Of a DNA stretch of 64,000 bases, positions 53,801-64,000 are shown piece after piece (the first letter of the stretch is position 1; each line of letters starts with the position of its first letter). This DNA is from Micropterix aruncella (lineage: Eukaryota; Arthropoda; Insecta; Lepidoptera; Micropterigidae), in contig OX155980.1 of NCBI GenBank assembly GCA_944548615.1, positions 39,252,475 to 39,316,474 on the forward strand. The letters run 5' to 3'. The notes beneath the pieces were generated by a model, which saw only the letters and a list, made by a program, of their open reading frames with translations, made no database searches and was not told the origin of the DNA. Both the position numbers and the translations under genes were made by a program.

Positions 53801-56280
53801 GCAAACACAACCGCTTCAGGTAACCTAACTAGTGTTTCTAGTCTAGAGATATCCAGGAATATAAATATGGTGGTTATTTTCATCATAAAACCTTTAAAAA
53901 TGCCTATCATTACTGCTAGACTATTAGATTTTTTTTTAGATAGGTACAAATTATGTAAAAAACGAAAATGTATCAAAGGGAAACGATTAATAGTTTTCGG
54001 AAGATGACATTTTCTGTATGACTTTTTTAATCGGTCTAAGAATTCTACGATATTCTTACCAATTCTTTCATTAATTTGTCATCATCATGGGCTGTAGTGG
54101 ACCAAAATGATGTTCTTCTCTCGGGTACCGCTATGCCAACCCCTTCTTTGGACTCCTCCGGTTGAAAAGGGTCATTCCCATTCTGACTGTCTCCGGGTGT
54201 CTCTTGCTGAACAGATTCAGTCTCACTCTTTGAGGTTTCTAGCTCATCATCCGTTTCAGGCTGTGTAAATAAATATAAAATTATCGAATAAGTTTTTTGT
54301 TAACCCTTCAGGCCTCGGCCCCTCAGCCGATTGACAAGTTGATTTTAAAAAATTAGTAAAAAAATTGAATTATGATACTGTCTCACCAAAACATTAATTA
54401 CTGCCAAACCACTGTACCCATAATTAAAATAAAACATATTAACATAATGAAACATAATAAAATAAAACAAATTAAATTAAAACGGGGCCGTCATGCTTAA
54501 TCGTTTTGTGGCCGATATCGGCCAATCGGGGCTCTAGGGGTTAAACCAAATACTAAGCGAGCGATATAAATGGGGATATATATGGTTCATAGGCTCGTAC
54601 CTGCCGGCTGATCCTGGACTACTAAAGCCAGCCAAGCAGGACTCACCGGTGGGTTCCCGGAGGGGGAAGGTTAGAAAAATTGGCTTTAACCCTTCAGGCC
54701 TCGGCCCCTCAGCCGATTGACAAGTTGATGACCCAAAAAAAAATAGTAAAAATTAGTAAAAAAATTGAATTGTGACACTGTCTCACCAAAACATTAATTA
54801 CTGCCAAACCACTGTACCCATAATTAAAATAAAACATATTAACCTAATAAAACATAATAAAATAAAACAAATTAAATTAAAATAAAATTAAAACGGGGCC
54901 GTCACACTGAATCGTGTTTTGGCCGATATCGGCCAATCGAGGCCTGAGGGGTTAAGTCAATTTTTAAATTACGAAATCGCATTGCATTAGAAGTGATTTT
55001 TAACTTTTTTTGAGGCAACACACTTAAGCTCAGTGCAAATTCTATTAGGGGTTAAATGCTTTAAAAGGACAGGGGTTAATGTCTTTGATTATTTGTAACT
55101 CCTCCCCTCCTTGTCACACTTTGTTAAAATCTTCTTGACCCCTTCTTCCCCCCAAAATATCATCACTAGCACTCCACCCCTTCCGCCCTCCCCTCCCCTC
55201 TTCAAGGTTAAAGTATAATACAACAACAAAAAAAGTTTAACTAATATTTCCCAGTATTTTTGAAAAAGGAAATGGAAATTTCATTTGAATCAAGTTTTTT
55301 TTTTAAAAAACTTGAATCAAATATAAAAACGAAGTTATGTAGCTTTTTTTATACAATAAGTAATCATGCAACCCTATGCCGTATCACAATATGTGTGACT
55401 GGATGGGCCGTTTGTTTAGGTTCCAGAAAAAAAGAACAATATTGCTGCATTGACTTTTGAAGTAAAGATTTTACTGAATTAATATTTTTACAGTCTTTTG
55501 AAATCCGATTAACCTATAAACAGTAGTTTTAGGAGAAAAGCAACAAATTACGGTCAAACTACATTGTTGCTGTAATTTGAAATGTGTGTTTAGGGAACAT
55601 GGTATTTTGCTATAAATTATGGAAAAAAATATCATTTTTATTTTATCTCAAAAACAGCTCTCCCTTAAACCTATTAAAATAGGTTAGTTTTAATTCATTT
55701 ACAGCAGACAAGTGTAAATGTTTATAAAAAAATTATTTCTGTATATAAAAAAATTACCAAGAAAATTGTTTTTAAATTATTTTGACATTATATTATGGGA
55801 TTTTTTCTACAGGAGATTATTCTAAATTAAAAACTGACTTGAAAATCTTCTACATTTATTGATTTAGTTAAATCCCTTGTTAGATTCTTTGTTAAAAAGA
55901 AAGAAACACTGAATATTCAAAAGTTAAATATAAAAAAATGCTTTGCAAAGTTTGGTTACTCTTTAAAATAAAATTATAAAAAATGTAGGTTTTATTTTTC
56001 TTAAGTTCTCTATTGGAAAAAATAAATATCTGTGTTAGAAGGCAGTAACTAACACAGGGTTAAGAGGGGATATTTCATGTTCATAGATACAAAATAAATT
56101 TATTATTTTAAAAACTTTAGTGAAATGTTGCAAGTTACCTTCTTATAATTGTTCAATAGCCAACTTAACGGAGGATCTTCCGGTAAAACAAAATCAGATT
56201 CAGTGTAACGCTTTACTTTTGTCATATCGACAAATGCTCCAGCTCGCATCGGCTTCTCCAAGTTTACCTTCTTCTTTTCC
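50504..56280 (-). CDS. Atg13: Autophagy-related protein 13, C-terminal part (three exons)
   Basis: Atg13 is the adaptor of the ULK1/Atg1-FIP200-Atg101 complex that starts autophagosome formation in the cytosol. Three minus-strand exons (56280-56139, 54260-54060, 50812-50504) join with matching phases, giving 216 codons plus stop. Recognised against animal ATG13: a MRAGAFVD block (human-like 'vGAFV'), an acidic Ser/Glu-rich linker, AHDDDKLMKELHLPFATAGS followed by IGELARFYRECYHAPPL (family '...L..FYREf...P.L'), and the last helix ARQLELFETSLQEYDTMVTS (family 'L...e..v.efD..v..l'). The C-terminus runs slightly past that helix. The N-terminal HORMA domain exons are not seen and should lie right of 56280, probably beyond 64000. 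A canonical LC3-interacting motif is not obvious. Confidence 0.82.
50813..51975. other. Atg13 intron, nothing identified
   Basis: AT-rich intron sequence with no recognised repeat. Confidence 0.45.
51976..52200. other. GC-richer open segment in the Atg13 intron
   Basis: Both strands stay open for about 68 codons over the same bases (plus frame with IIQSYLRAQYDRHLSIV; minus frame its shadow). No known motif. It may be a fragment of a mobile element. Confidence 0.25.
52295..52550 (-). other. Coding-like segment in the Atg13 intron, unidentified
   Basis: The minus strand reads KVAYLVQDILSGVDSSEDVG, then RLMELGSNDESLRLKMISDW and RAEPLIVLLNGLTRHFLKK, a plausible helical protein, before becoming AT-rich. 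No convincing splice sites fit the Atg13 phases. It is probably part of a mobile element; an alternative Atg13 exon is the less likely option. Confidence 0.3.
52551..53490. other. Atg13 intron with a GC-rich unidentified block
   Basis: 52560-52910 is GC-rich (GACACGCCCTTGTGGGCCGTC and similar) and could be the untranslated part of the same mobile element as 52295-52550; the remainder is AT-rich and featureless. Confidence 0.35.
53490..54010. repeat. Tandem duplication, two ~255-bp units
   Basis: Unit 1 (about 53490-53743) and unit 2 (about 53744-54010) share CACTTTTCATTTTAGTTGTTT, CAGATTTCCGG(T/C)AAACACAA, GGTAACCTAACTAG(C/T)GTTTCTAG and GGAAACGATTAAT...GGAAGATGACAT-type blocks. The 163-codon plus frame across both follows the repeat and is not a gene. 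Lies in an Atg13 intron, ending 50 bases before the penultimate exon. Confidence 0.8.
54060..54260 (-). CDS. Atg13: Atg13 penultimate exon
   Basis: Acceptor TTTACACAG, 67 codons, donor TTG|GTAAGA, phase 0 at both ends. Encodes a low-complexity acidic linker (ETDDELETSKSETESVQQET) and ends in the W-STTAHDDDKLMKEL segment that continues into the last exon. Confidence 0.78.
54300..54544. mobile_element. TTAA-flanked MITE, piggyBac-like, copy 2
   Basis: TTAA at both ends; the left end CCCTTCAGGCCTCGGCCCCT matches the right end of the 24682 copy. It carries the same interior (GACACTG/TCTCACCAAAACATTAATT, then an ACCACTGTACCCAT block) in inverted orientation relative to copy 1. Lies in an Atg13 intron. 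Confidence 0.85.
54686..54955. mobile_element. TTAA-flanked MITE, piggyBac-like, copy 3
   Basis: Same orientation as copy 2, 141 bases away, very similar throughout. The ends CCCTTCAGGCCTCG and the inverse of CCCCTCAGGCCTCG make a 14-base inverted repeat with one mismatch. Both copies have their own TTAA, so they are separate insertions or a local duplication. Confidence 0.88.
54990..55205. repeat. C-rich relic of the GGGACCATCC-type repeat
   Basis: CTCCTCCCCTCCTTGTCACACTTTGTTAAAATC and CTTCTTGACCCC-type runs resemble the interior of that family (compare 12540-12600 in inverse). Ends are not preserved. Confidence 0.35.
55206..56138. other. Atg13 intron, nothing identified
   Basis: AT-rich intron between the exons at 54260 and 56139. 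Confidence 0.5.
56139..56280 (-). CDS. Atg13: Atg13 internal exon
   Basis: Acceptor TTTATTTCAG, one base completing a codon, then 47 codons starting EKKKVNLEKPMRAGAFVDMT and ending SWLLNNYKK before AAG|GTAACT. The GAFV block is shared with animal ATG13. The preceding exon must end in phase 2; none was found to the right. Confidence 0.75.
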
Positions 56281-56723
56281 CTGAAATAAAATAATAAATA
56301 AGAAATAAGATTGACAAAAGCTTTCAATCATCAAGTTGAGGAGACTCCAGTCAAACTTGCTACAATACAATACTTACTGAAATGGTACAAAATAAAAATA
56401 TATATTGACGAGAAAACATCTTTAAGTTCGGTAAGGATACTGAGTGTCCTTTTTAAAATTATGAGAGACACCAAAACAGTGGAGTTTGATTCGACTAATA
56501 CTCGAGGTAGGAAGTCAGCCTTCTATACGAAGTATTATAATATCTTTGACTTAGATGAGGTAAATATTGTTTTATTGTGCGATTTTGGCCAGTTGTATTT
56601 ATGTGAGACTTGCCATTCCCTGATTTAATCACATCTGATATAGACACCTTTTTAACAGTATACCAGACAGTAGCTTCTTAGAACAAAATTAAAATGGAAG
56701 CAAGCGCCGATCCGAGTCGTAAG

Positions 56724-56814
56724 GGCTTGTATATGGTCGCCATATGGGTGGCTTGCATATGGCCGCCATATGACTACTCCTCAGATGCATCGGAGGAGTA
56801 GCCATATGGCTGCC
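56724..56814. repeat. CATATGG-rich region with a 54-bp imperfect palindrome
   Basis: Bases 56761-56814 form a palindrome centred on ATGCAT, with GCCATATG and CTACTCCTC arms (about 24 of 27 pairs). Upstream, GTCGCCATATGGGTGGC adds another half. The following 56815-56930 is GC-richer and may belong to the same element. Confidence 0.75.
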
Positions 56815-56930
56815 AACGTCCCAACGAAAGCGTTCAGCGAGACGTATCCCTCTGCTCCCTTCCCTCGCACCCTATCACCGCATCGCCATTCCGCTCCAGA
56901 GTGTGTTTACTGCTTCTAACTCGGTATACT

Positions 56931-58009
56931 GTGCCTTCTTAGACAAAATAATCGCCAGTCAGAGCCTTCCAATAATTATGACAACAGTGGAATTGTAGTC
57001 TGTATATAAAATAGTATATTAAAATAATCAGCAATAAATAATGACAGATTCCATTATCTGCATGCGTCATATATTATACGCAAATTATTTTTGTTTTATC
57101 CTGCGGTCCAGATACAGTCATCCCACATTTACGATGTGACTATTTTTTATCATTTAAATGTGGGTGATATCCGCTATGGATTCTGATAAGAAGATTTTTA
57201 AATATTTAACTGTGTGGACGACTTTAATGTATTTTCTTCCAACATTGTATGTCCTGGGTCAGGCACTGGTATAAAATAGGGTAAATGGGATAAAATTAGT
57301 TTTGCGTTGTTTAGAAATCATCTTGGAAGATTTTTATTTTAAATCTAGCAATGTTGCCAAAGAGGTTTGCATTGAAGCAGATAAAATTCTCGGGGATTTA
57401 TTTCCATTATAGATTATATTAATTGCTTATCATTGCAAATTTAATGGTTATTACTTCCATAAACAATAATATTTTCGACACCCTTAGAATGATCCAAGAT
57501 GTGGATTCTATTCCTATGATAACCTTTTATCCATTTCAGATATTGCCAATATTAAAAAATCATATTTTTTTAAGGGTCCTGTAAAGTGGTGAAGGTGAGG
57601 CCTTTATAAAAAACGCTAATACAAAATACTCTCAAATAAAAAATCACAGGGTCATGATACTTAAAATAGCATTAGATCACAATATCGTTCAGGGTAAAGT
57701 AAGAAGATTTTTTAAAAAATTAGTCAATCAGCACCCTGTACAGTCTAACGCTATGCTAAGTTTCAAGGCACTGTGATTTTAATATTCAAGAGTAACTTGT
57801 ATTAGTGTTTTTCATGAAGAAGTACCATTTTAGCGGACTATATTGATGACGTTTTTTTGGCCTAGCAATAACTTTTTTGTCAGGTCGATTCAGTACCCTA
57901 GAGCATAAGCCGAACAATATACTTAATTATTTATTATTATTATTATATATTTAACAGGCAGGCAGCTTAAGCTGATGCGCCTGAGTCCGCGCTATGACTT
58001 GGCAATGCT
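56931..58009. other. AT-rich stretch, nothing identified
   Basis: No exon of Atg13 or other gene recognised. A GC patch at 57957-58010 precedes the mariner relic. Confidence 0.45.
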
Positions 58010-58019
58010 CACTGTTTCT

Positions 58020-58455
58020 TAAAAACACCTAATAAAAGGGTCGTACTGAAAATTTCCAGAATGAATAAAATAAAAATCTATGAATCGCCAAATATGAATT
58101 TATTTTTTTGTCAACATATTCTCCGCGAACGTTAATACACTTTATCATATGAATAAACCAATTTTTATACCATTTATTTCTCTTCTCAGTGGTGACCTTG
58201 GAAATATGTTTTTCACATTATTCAACAGCCTCTTCTAGTGATGAAAATTGTTGACCGCGTAATTGGTTCTTAATTTTTACGAACAAGCAGAAGTCGTTAA
58301 GTCGTGACTATATTGAGGAAGGCTTGAGGTTTACTTTTTGCGCCTTTAATTATTCTTTTGTCTATCTAACCGAGTGAGTGCTGGCATTGACATGGTGCAA
58401 GATGATGCAGCATTTATGGTTTCTTTTATGCAGTTCGTCAATAACTTCCGGCAAG
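58020..58455 (-). pseudogene. mariner transposase relic, C-terminal half
   Basis: The minus strand reads 'CIILHHVNASTHS' (the second catalytic Asp region, HxDNA, changed to HHVNA), 'KPSSI.SRLNDFCLFVKIKN' (YSPDLAP.D..LF region) and QLRGQQFSSLEEAVE, then KWYKNWFIHMIKCINVRGEYV. Several stops. A different mariner lineage from the copies at 21004 and 59470. The end near 58040 (GGGTCGTACTGAAAATTTCC) is the probable terminus. Confidence 0.75.
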
Positions 58456-58462
58456 CGAACTA

Positions 58463-59430
<968 letters not shown>

Positions 59431-59469
59431 GAACATTTTGATTTTGATTTATTATTATATAATACTATG

Positions 59470-60204
59470 CTGTTCAATAAGTTTCCAGAATCGGATACAA
59501 GGTGGTGCCACATACAAAAACTAGTCCTATGACTGTCAGGTACCAACCTCTCTACTGTCAAAATTTCATAATATTTCCTCGAATAGCGTACGACGTTACA
59601 ACCATTTGAACAGTGCAATCTGATATTTTATAAAAAATCAAAAAACATAAATTCGTGCAGTGATCATGTATCAATTCTTGAAAAGGTTAAAGCTGCAAGA
59701 AATCGTCAATTACTTTCAGAAAACTTTGGGGGCATCTGCCCCGTCGAAAACAACCGTTTACAATTGATATACTGAGTTCAAAATTTTGCTGTACGAGCAC
59801 TAGTGACGAACAACGCTCAGGTCGTCCAATTGAGGTGACTACACCAGAAAACATAAAAAAAATTCATCGTAAGGTTTCGAATGATCGTATATTGAAAGTG
59901 AGAGAGATAGCTGAGATCATGCACAAAATTTTGCATGATCATTTGCATATGAGAAAGCTTTTGTCCCTGGGTACCGCAAGCTCTCACACTGGAGCAAATA
60001 GAGAATCGTCTCATTACTTCTGAGCGCGGATTGGAGATGTACAAGCACAGTCCAACCGAATACGTGTCCCAGTTAGTAATGATAGATAAAACATGGATTC
60101 ATGTACTTACAGGAGTATTTAGAGGAGACTATGTTGAAGAATATATTTTTATTTTTGCTAAAATTCAAGTTCTTTTATTTCCATTTGGGAAACTTACCGA
60201 ATAG
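59470..60204 (+). mobile_element. mariner element, internally deleted (735 bp) with both ends
   Basis: The left terminus CTGTTCAATAAGTTTCCAGA and the right terminus GGGAAACTTACCGAATAGC are inverted repeats with TA nearby. Coding relics in order: 'VNYFQKTLGASAPSKTTVYN' (helix-turn-helix), AEIMHKILHDHLHMRKLL, PTE(Y)-type block, MDSC/TWIH, then a jump to GDYVEE. Full-length mariners are about 1.3 kb, so roughly 40% is deleted. The same deletion junction and right flank appear at 21004-21190. Confidence 0.8.
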
Positions 60205-60805
60205 CAAAGTAAAACAGGCAGTTGAAACAGCTAAAAACCCAAAAAGATGAGTGATAAAATCTAGTTTCAGAGACGCAAAAGAAAAAGCTGATCACAACCG
60301 TGTACTAATTTTATATCTAGACCTTATTTGTAAGTTTTCAAACTTAGGTATCATAACCGTATTGTACAGAATATATTATGTTCTATATTACCTAATCATA
60401 AAGTTTAATTGAAGAGAAAAAGTTATTATCAATCAGATGGTCAGGGATTCATTAGGGAAATTCAGCGGCTTGACATCTGTATACAGTCATGACATCATAC
60501 AAGGTCTGCAACTATCGTAGCGTCATAAATGAACTATTTCATCGTGTTTTATTAAAACGTAATTCTAATGAAAATATGGACATCTATTTTGATTATGATC
60601 AACTTGTTGGATGGCGCTGATCTATTAAATTATCTATTGCTGCTAACCATCCAGGTTGTTACATTTCTGCAATTTACAGATATTTCCTCTATAGATAAAT
60701 AAATATTATTGAAAATTAATAGTTGTTGCTAATTTAAACAACAATATTTGCTAGGACGGATGATAACCTTACAGTGACCCAAGATAATATGAAAATATAT
60801 CGGTA
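60205..60805. repeat. ~590-bp block, copy A
   Basis: From GTTGAAACAGCTAAAAACCC to CCTTACAGTGACCCAAGATA. Closely similar to 61075-61657 along its length (for example TCTAGACCTTATTTGTAAG, TTATTATCAATCAGA, AACTATCGTAGCGTCATAAA). Its first ~55 bases also occur at 21137-21190, next to another mariner. Confidence 0.85.
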
Positions 60806-61074
60806 AATCTTATGATTAAGCTTACTGTGGATAATGAACAACATCTATCATGAAAAAGACTCAACGACTGAAATAGCAATGGATGACAAATGTCTGTATG
60901 AGTATTTTTTTTTATTGTTTATGAAAGTAGGCAGTCTCGGAATCTTTCAGTGTGACCTATGTAGTATGAATTTTCTAGGTAAAATTTTAAAATAGGCCTA
61001 AAGTTGTTTTTGTTTTAGTTTAACCTTGTGTTGTAAGCTATTATTGAAAAATGTAACCTTTATATTTTAATAAA

Positions 61075-61657
61075 ACAAGCGGTTGAAACAGCTAAAAAGC
61101 CAAACAGATGAGTAAAATCTAATTTCCGAGACGCAAAAGAAAAAACTGAGCACATGAACACATATAACTAATTTTATTTCTAGACCTTATTTGTAAGTAT
61201 TCAAACTTACGTATCATAACCATATCATACAGAATATATGTTTTTTATTTCCTAACCATAAACTTTAATTTAAGAGAAAAGGTTATTATCAATCAGACGG
61301 TCAGAAATTCATTGGGAAAATTCAGCAGTTTGAAATCTGTATTCAAAGTCATGTCTAGGTCTGCAACTATCGTAGCGTCATAAACAAATTATTTCGTCGT
61401 GTTATATTAAAACATAATTTTAATGAATATAAGGACGTCTATTTTATTATGATTGACTTGTTGGATGGCGCTGCTTTATTAAATTATGTTTTGTTGCTAA
61501 CCATCAAGGTTGTTTGTTACATTTCTCTAGTTTATAGACGACATTTCCTCTAGAGATAAGTAAATATTATTGAAAATTAATGGTTATTGCTAATTTAATC
61601 AACAATATTTGCTGCGACGGAAGGTAACCTTACGGTGACCCAAGATTATATGAAAAT
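61075..61657. repeat. ~590-bp block, copy B
   Basis: Direct repeat of copy A, offset about 865 bases, with scattered differences. Similarity stops at ATGAAAATATG, exactly where the LINE coding sequence starts, so this point is a LINE insertion boundary. Confidence 0.85.
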
Positions 61658-64000
61658 ATGTCGCTCCATACGTACAGCCCTCCTCCGGACATTAAACCTC
61701 CACACCTGCCTACAGTAGCTTTCGCCTCTCAACCCCCATCTCTAGATGAGATTTTAAATCAAATAAAAAGGAAGCCGTCGGGCTCTACTCCAGGTCCCGA
61801 TGGTATTCCCTGCTTAGTGTATAAAAAGTGCCCCTGCCTTCTGCAATATTTAGGATCCATCTTCCGACATATATGGAATAGCGGTGTAGTCCCACAGAAT
61901 TTCGGCCGAGCGACAGTCATCTTAATTCCGAAGGTCCCAGTTTGCACCGGACCAAAGGACGCTCGGCCCATTGCTCTGACAGATACTGTGGCCAAAATCT
62001 TTTTTGGCATAGTCCACATGAGGATGAGCGAATTCATGCACCGGAACGAGTACCTTGGAGTGTCAGTACAAAAAGGCTTCATGCGTGGCGTCTCAGGCTG
62101 CCTCGAGCACAATTCTCTCTTGGCTGCTGCCATTAAGGATGCGAGACAGCACGAACGCCAAACCAATGTATGCTGGCTCGACCTAGAGAATGCCTTTGGG
62201 TCAGTTCGGCACAGTCTCCTCCACTTTGCGCTCTGCTGGTACAACTTCCCACCTGTGGTGCGTGACATTGTAGCCTCCTACTACAACTGTCTGACGTTCC
62301 ATGTCAAAACGCAAGAATGGACTACCCGCTCTATATCATATTCAATTGGACTGTTTCAGGGCTGTTGCCTTTCTCCGACGATATTCAATATCGTTTTCAA
62401 TATACTGCTGGAAAGCCTGACCCAGTTCGACAAGAAGTGGGTTTACCGTTTTAAAACAGACGGCCAATACACATCGTCGTGCCTCGCTTTTGCCGACGAC
62501 CTAACTTTTATCACCAGGAGCCCCAAGCAGCTTTCCCTGCTATTACAGAAAGTGGAGCTGTTCTGCGACTGGTCAGGCTGTATAAAAGTGAAGCCCTCCA
62601 AATGTTTTTGCCTTAGACTCGCCCGCATAGGCACAAAATTTACGTCCTATGACCCAAAATTGGTCTATAAGGGCTCTATTATCTCCCTTATAGACCCAAA
62701 TAACCACTTCAAATTTCTTGGCAGGAAAATCACCTGCCAGGGAAAAGACCTTTCTGGCGATCATGTTATAGAACATTTCAGTAGTTGCCTGGAAAAGATA
62801 GATGCACTGCTAATTTCTGGCCCTCGTAAGGCTTGGATCTATGACAACTATCTAACTTCACATTTGTCATGGCCCTTTCTTATTTACGATTTCACCAAAA
62901 CCCAACTGTCTCGTCTGGATGCACTGGTGACAGCTAGTTTAAAATCCTGGTTGTCCTTAGCCAAACCAGCTGACCCCTCGACTCTCTTCAGGTCCAAACA
63001 CAATTTTGGGCTAGCTCTAAAACTGCCCTCTCTGCTCTACGCCAACTCAAGAATAACCAAAAATTCGATTCTAAGCAATTCCAAGGATCCGGCAATATCG
63101 AAGCACGTAGTAAGTGGCCGTAGTGAGTCAAATGATCTACAAGCCCGCGTTGACTTCTACAAAAAGTTCCTTACTGGAATCAGCCAGAATGGCACTGGTC
63201 TGGGGTATGGCAGTACAACCATGAGCGATGTGGACTTAAAGAAGTCTCTCTTGCGGGGAGATTACGACAGCAATAGTATGGCTCAACGCTATTGGCCTTC
63301 AATGCCAGAATGATTGGACAACAATTGGAGACTTTTGCATTCCTCCTCCAATGCACTGGAAAGTAATGTTGTATGACTGGACGCCAGAGATGCTGAAATT
63401 TTATTTAAATGCCTTTCAGCATACACTTCCAGACCCCAGTAACCTCGCTCGTTGGAGCTATGCCGAGGATAGTTCATGTCCCCTTTGTAGCAACACCCCT
63501 TGCACAGCTAGACATATTCTAGCTGGCTGCAAGGTGGCCTTGGATCAAGGACGGTACACTTACCGCCACGACAAAGTCCTTGCTGTTATTCGCGAGGTAC
63601 TTAGCCTCTCAGTGGCTCGTGCCAACAAGGGTTTGACAGTATCCTCCAAACCCCCAATACAGTTTGTGCGGGTTGGCTCTAAAGGCAAAAAACATCTCAC
63701 TGCAAAACCTTTCTCAATAATCGAGAAAGCTTCAGATTGGATTATGGAGGTCAATTCAGTCTCTAAGCAGTATAAATTCCCTGAAAGTCTCGGATGCACA
63801 GCCCTGCGTCCAGATATAACTCTTTTCCTTATCGTAGAGTCCTTATCGTAGAGTTAACTGTTCCATGGGAATCAAATATCCCAAAAGACCACGAGTACAA
63901 ATTAAATAAATACCATGACCTCGCAAATGCCGTCACCCGGAACGGCTTCACTGTTCACCTTCACGCGGTGGAAGTAGGCGCTCGTGGCCTGCCAGCTAAA
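61658..64000 (+). pseudogene. LINE with restriction-like endonuclease (R2/NeSL/Hero-type), 5'-truncated, continuing past the window
   Basis: Target-primed retrotransposon ORF. The first frame (61658-63313) holds RT motifs in order: GSTPGPDGIPCLVYKK, FGRATVILIPK, DARPIALTDTVAK, QKGFMRGVSGCLEHN, VCWLDLENAFGSVRH (motif A), LFQGCCLSPTIFN (motif B) and LAFADDLTFI (motif C). A frameshift near 63285 moves to the next frame: MLYDWTPEML, a CPLCSNTPCTARHILAGC knuckle (CX2CX7HX4C), YRHDKVLAVI and LRPDITLF. A 14-base tandem duplication (63827-63840 and 63841-63854) shifts frame again, after which VELTVPWESN, KLNKYHDL and HAVEVGARG complete the PD-(D/E)XK-type nuclease. The N-terminal zinc-finger/Myb part is absent. 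Dead in this copy, but domains are well kept. Confidence 0.9.

Noticed and set aside
53516..54007. Plus-strand frame of 163 codons as a gene
   Set aside because: It spans two tandem repeat units and repeats the same peptide pattern; it lies in an Atg13 intron on the other strand.
56382..56600. Minus-strand open segment with a donor-like CA|GTAAGT as the preceding Atg13 exon
   Set aside because: Its phase would create an immediate stop when joined to the exon at 56280, and it has no ATG13 similarity.

Overview
This is an AT-rich eukaryotic window, almost certainly from an insect. Spliced genes with GT-AG introns, many families of decayed LINEs and DNA transposons, and short interstitial TTAGG runs (the insect telomere motif) support this. 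Several repeat types resemble families I associate with moth and butterfly genomes, so Lepidoptera is my best guess, but that rests on impression rather than on a search.

Only two host genes are recognisable, both incomplete and both on the minus strand. (1) A CD36/SNMP-type scavenger-receptor gene occupies about 4.8-13.9 kb. Six exons join in phase, from the N-terminal membrane anchor (13919) to the Cys-rich ectodomain (4812); the C-terminal exons and second membrane segment are not seen and probably lie left of the window. (2) The C-terminal part of the autophagy gene Atg13 occupies about 50.5-56.3 kb in three phase-compatible exons; its HORMA-domain exons are not seen and probably lie to the right.

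The rest is mobile and repetitive DNA. 0-4.8 kb: LINE scraps and two hairpins with identical loops. 6.4-7.1 kb: a (TA)n tract of about 670 bp. 8.0-8.8 and 12.5-13.7 kb: LINE relics and a terminal-inverted-repeat element in the receptor introns. 15.5-19.2 kb: five tandem copies of a ~618 bp unit. 19.2-21.5 kb: pogo-like and mariner relics. 21.5-27.0 kb: a degenerate Copia element split in its RNase H region by a 2.86 kb terminal-inverted-repeat transposon that itself carries a TTAA element and a 120-bp tandem repeat. 29.0-32.4 kb: five ~600 bp modules in alternating orientation, enclosed by inverted termini. 32.4-41.6 kb: a young, structurally complete Ty3/gypsy element on the minus strand, with 1842-bp LTRs showing two differences, a tRNA-Lys-type primer site and a classic A AAA AAC frameshift site at the gag/pol junction. 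41.6-50.5 kb: tandem repeats, a tRNA-like SINE head and several non-autonomous transposons, including a near-perfect 252-bp palindrome flanked by TTAA. 57.9-64 kb: two mariner relics, a CR1/Jockey-like LINE broken by (TA)n, a duplicated ~590 bp block, and a long fragment of a LINE with a restriction-like endonuclease running off the right edge.

The host genes show no functional link to one another. The main story is layered transposon insertion. The strongest candidates for something undescribed are the alternating inverted array (29.0-32.4 kb), the ~618 bp tandem array (15.5-19.2 kb) and the TTAA palindrome (46.8-47.0 kb).
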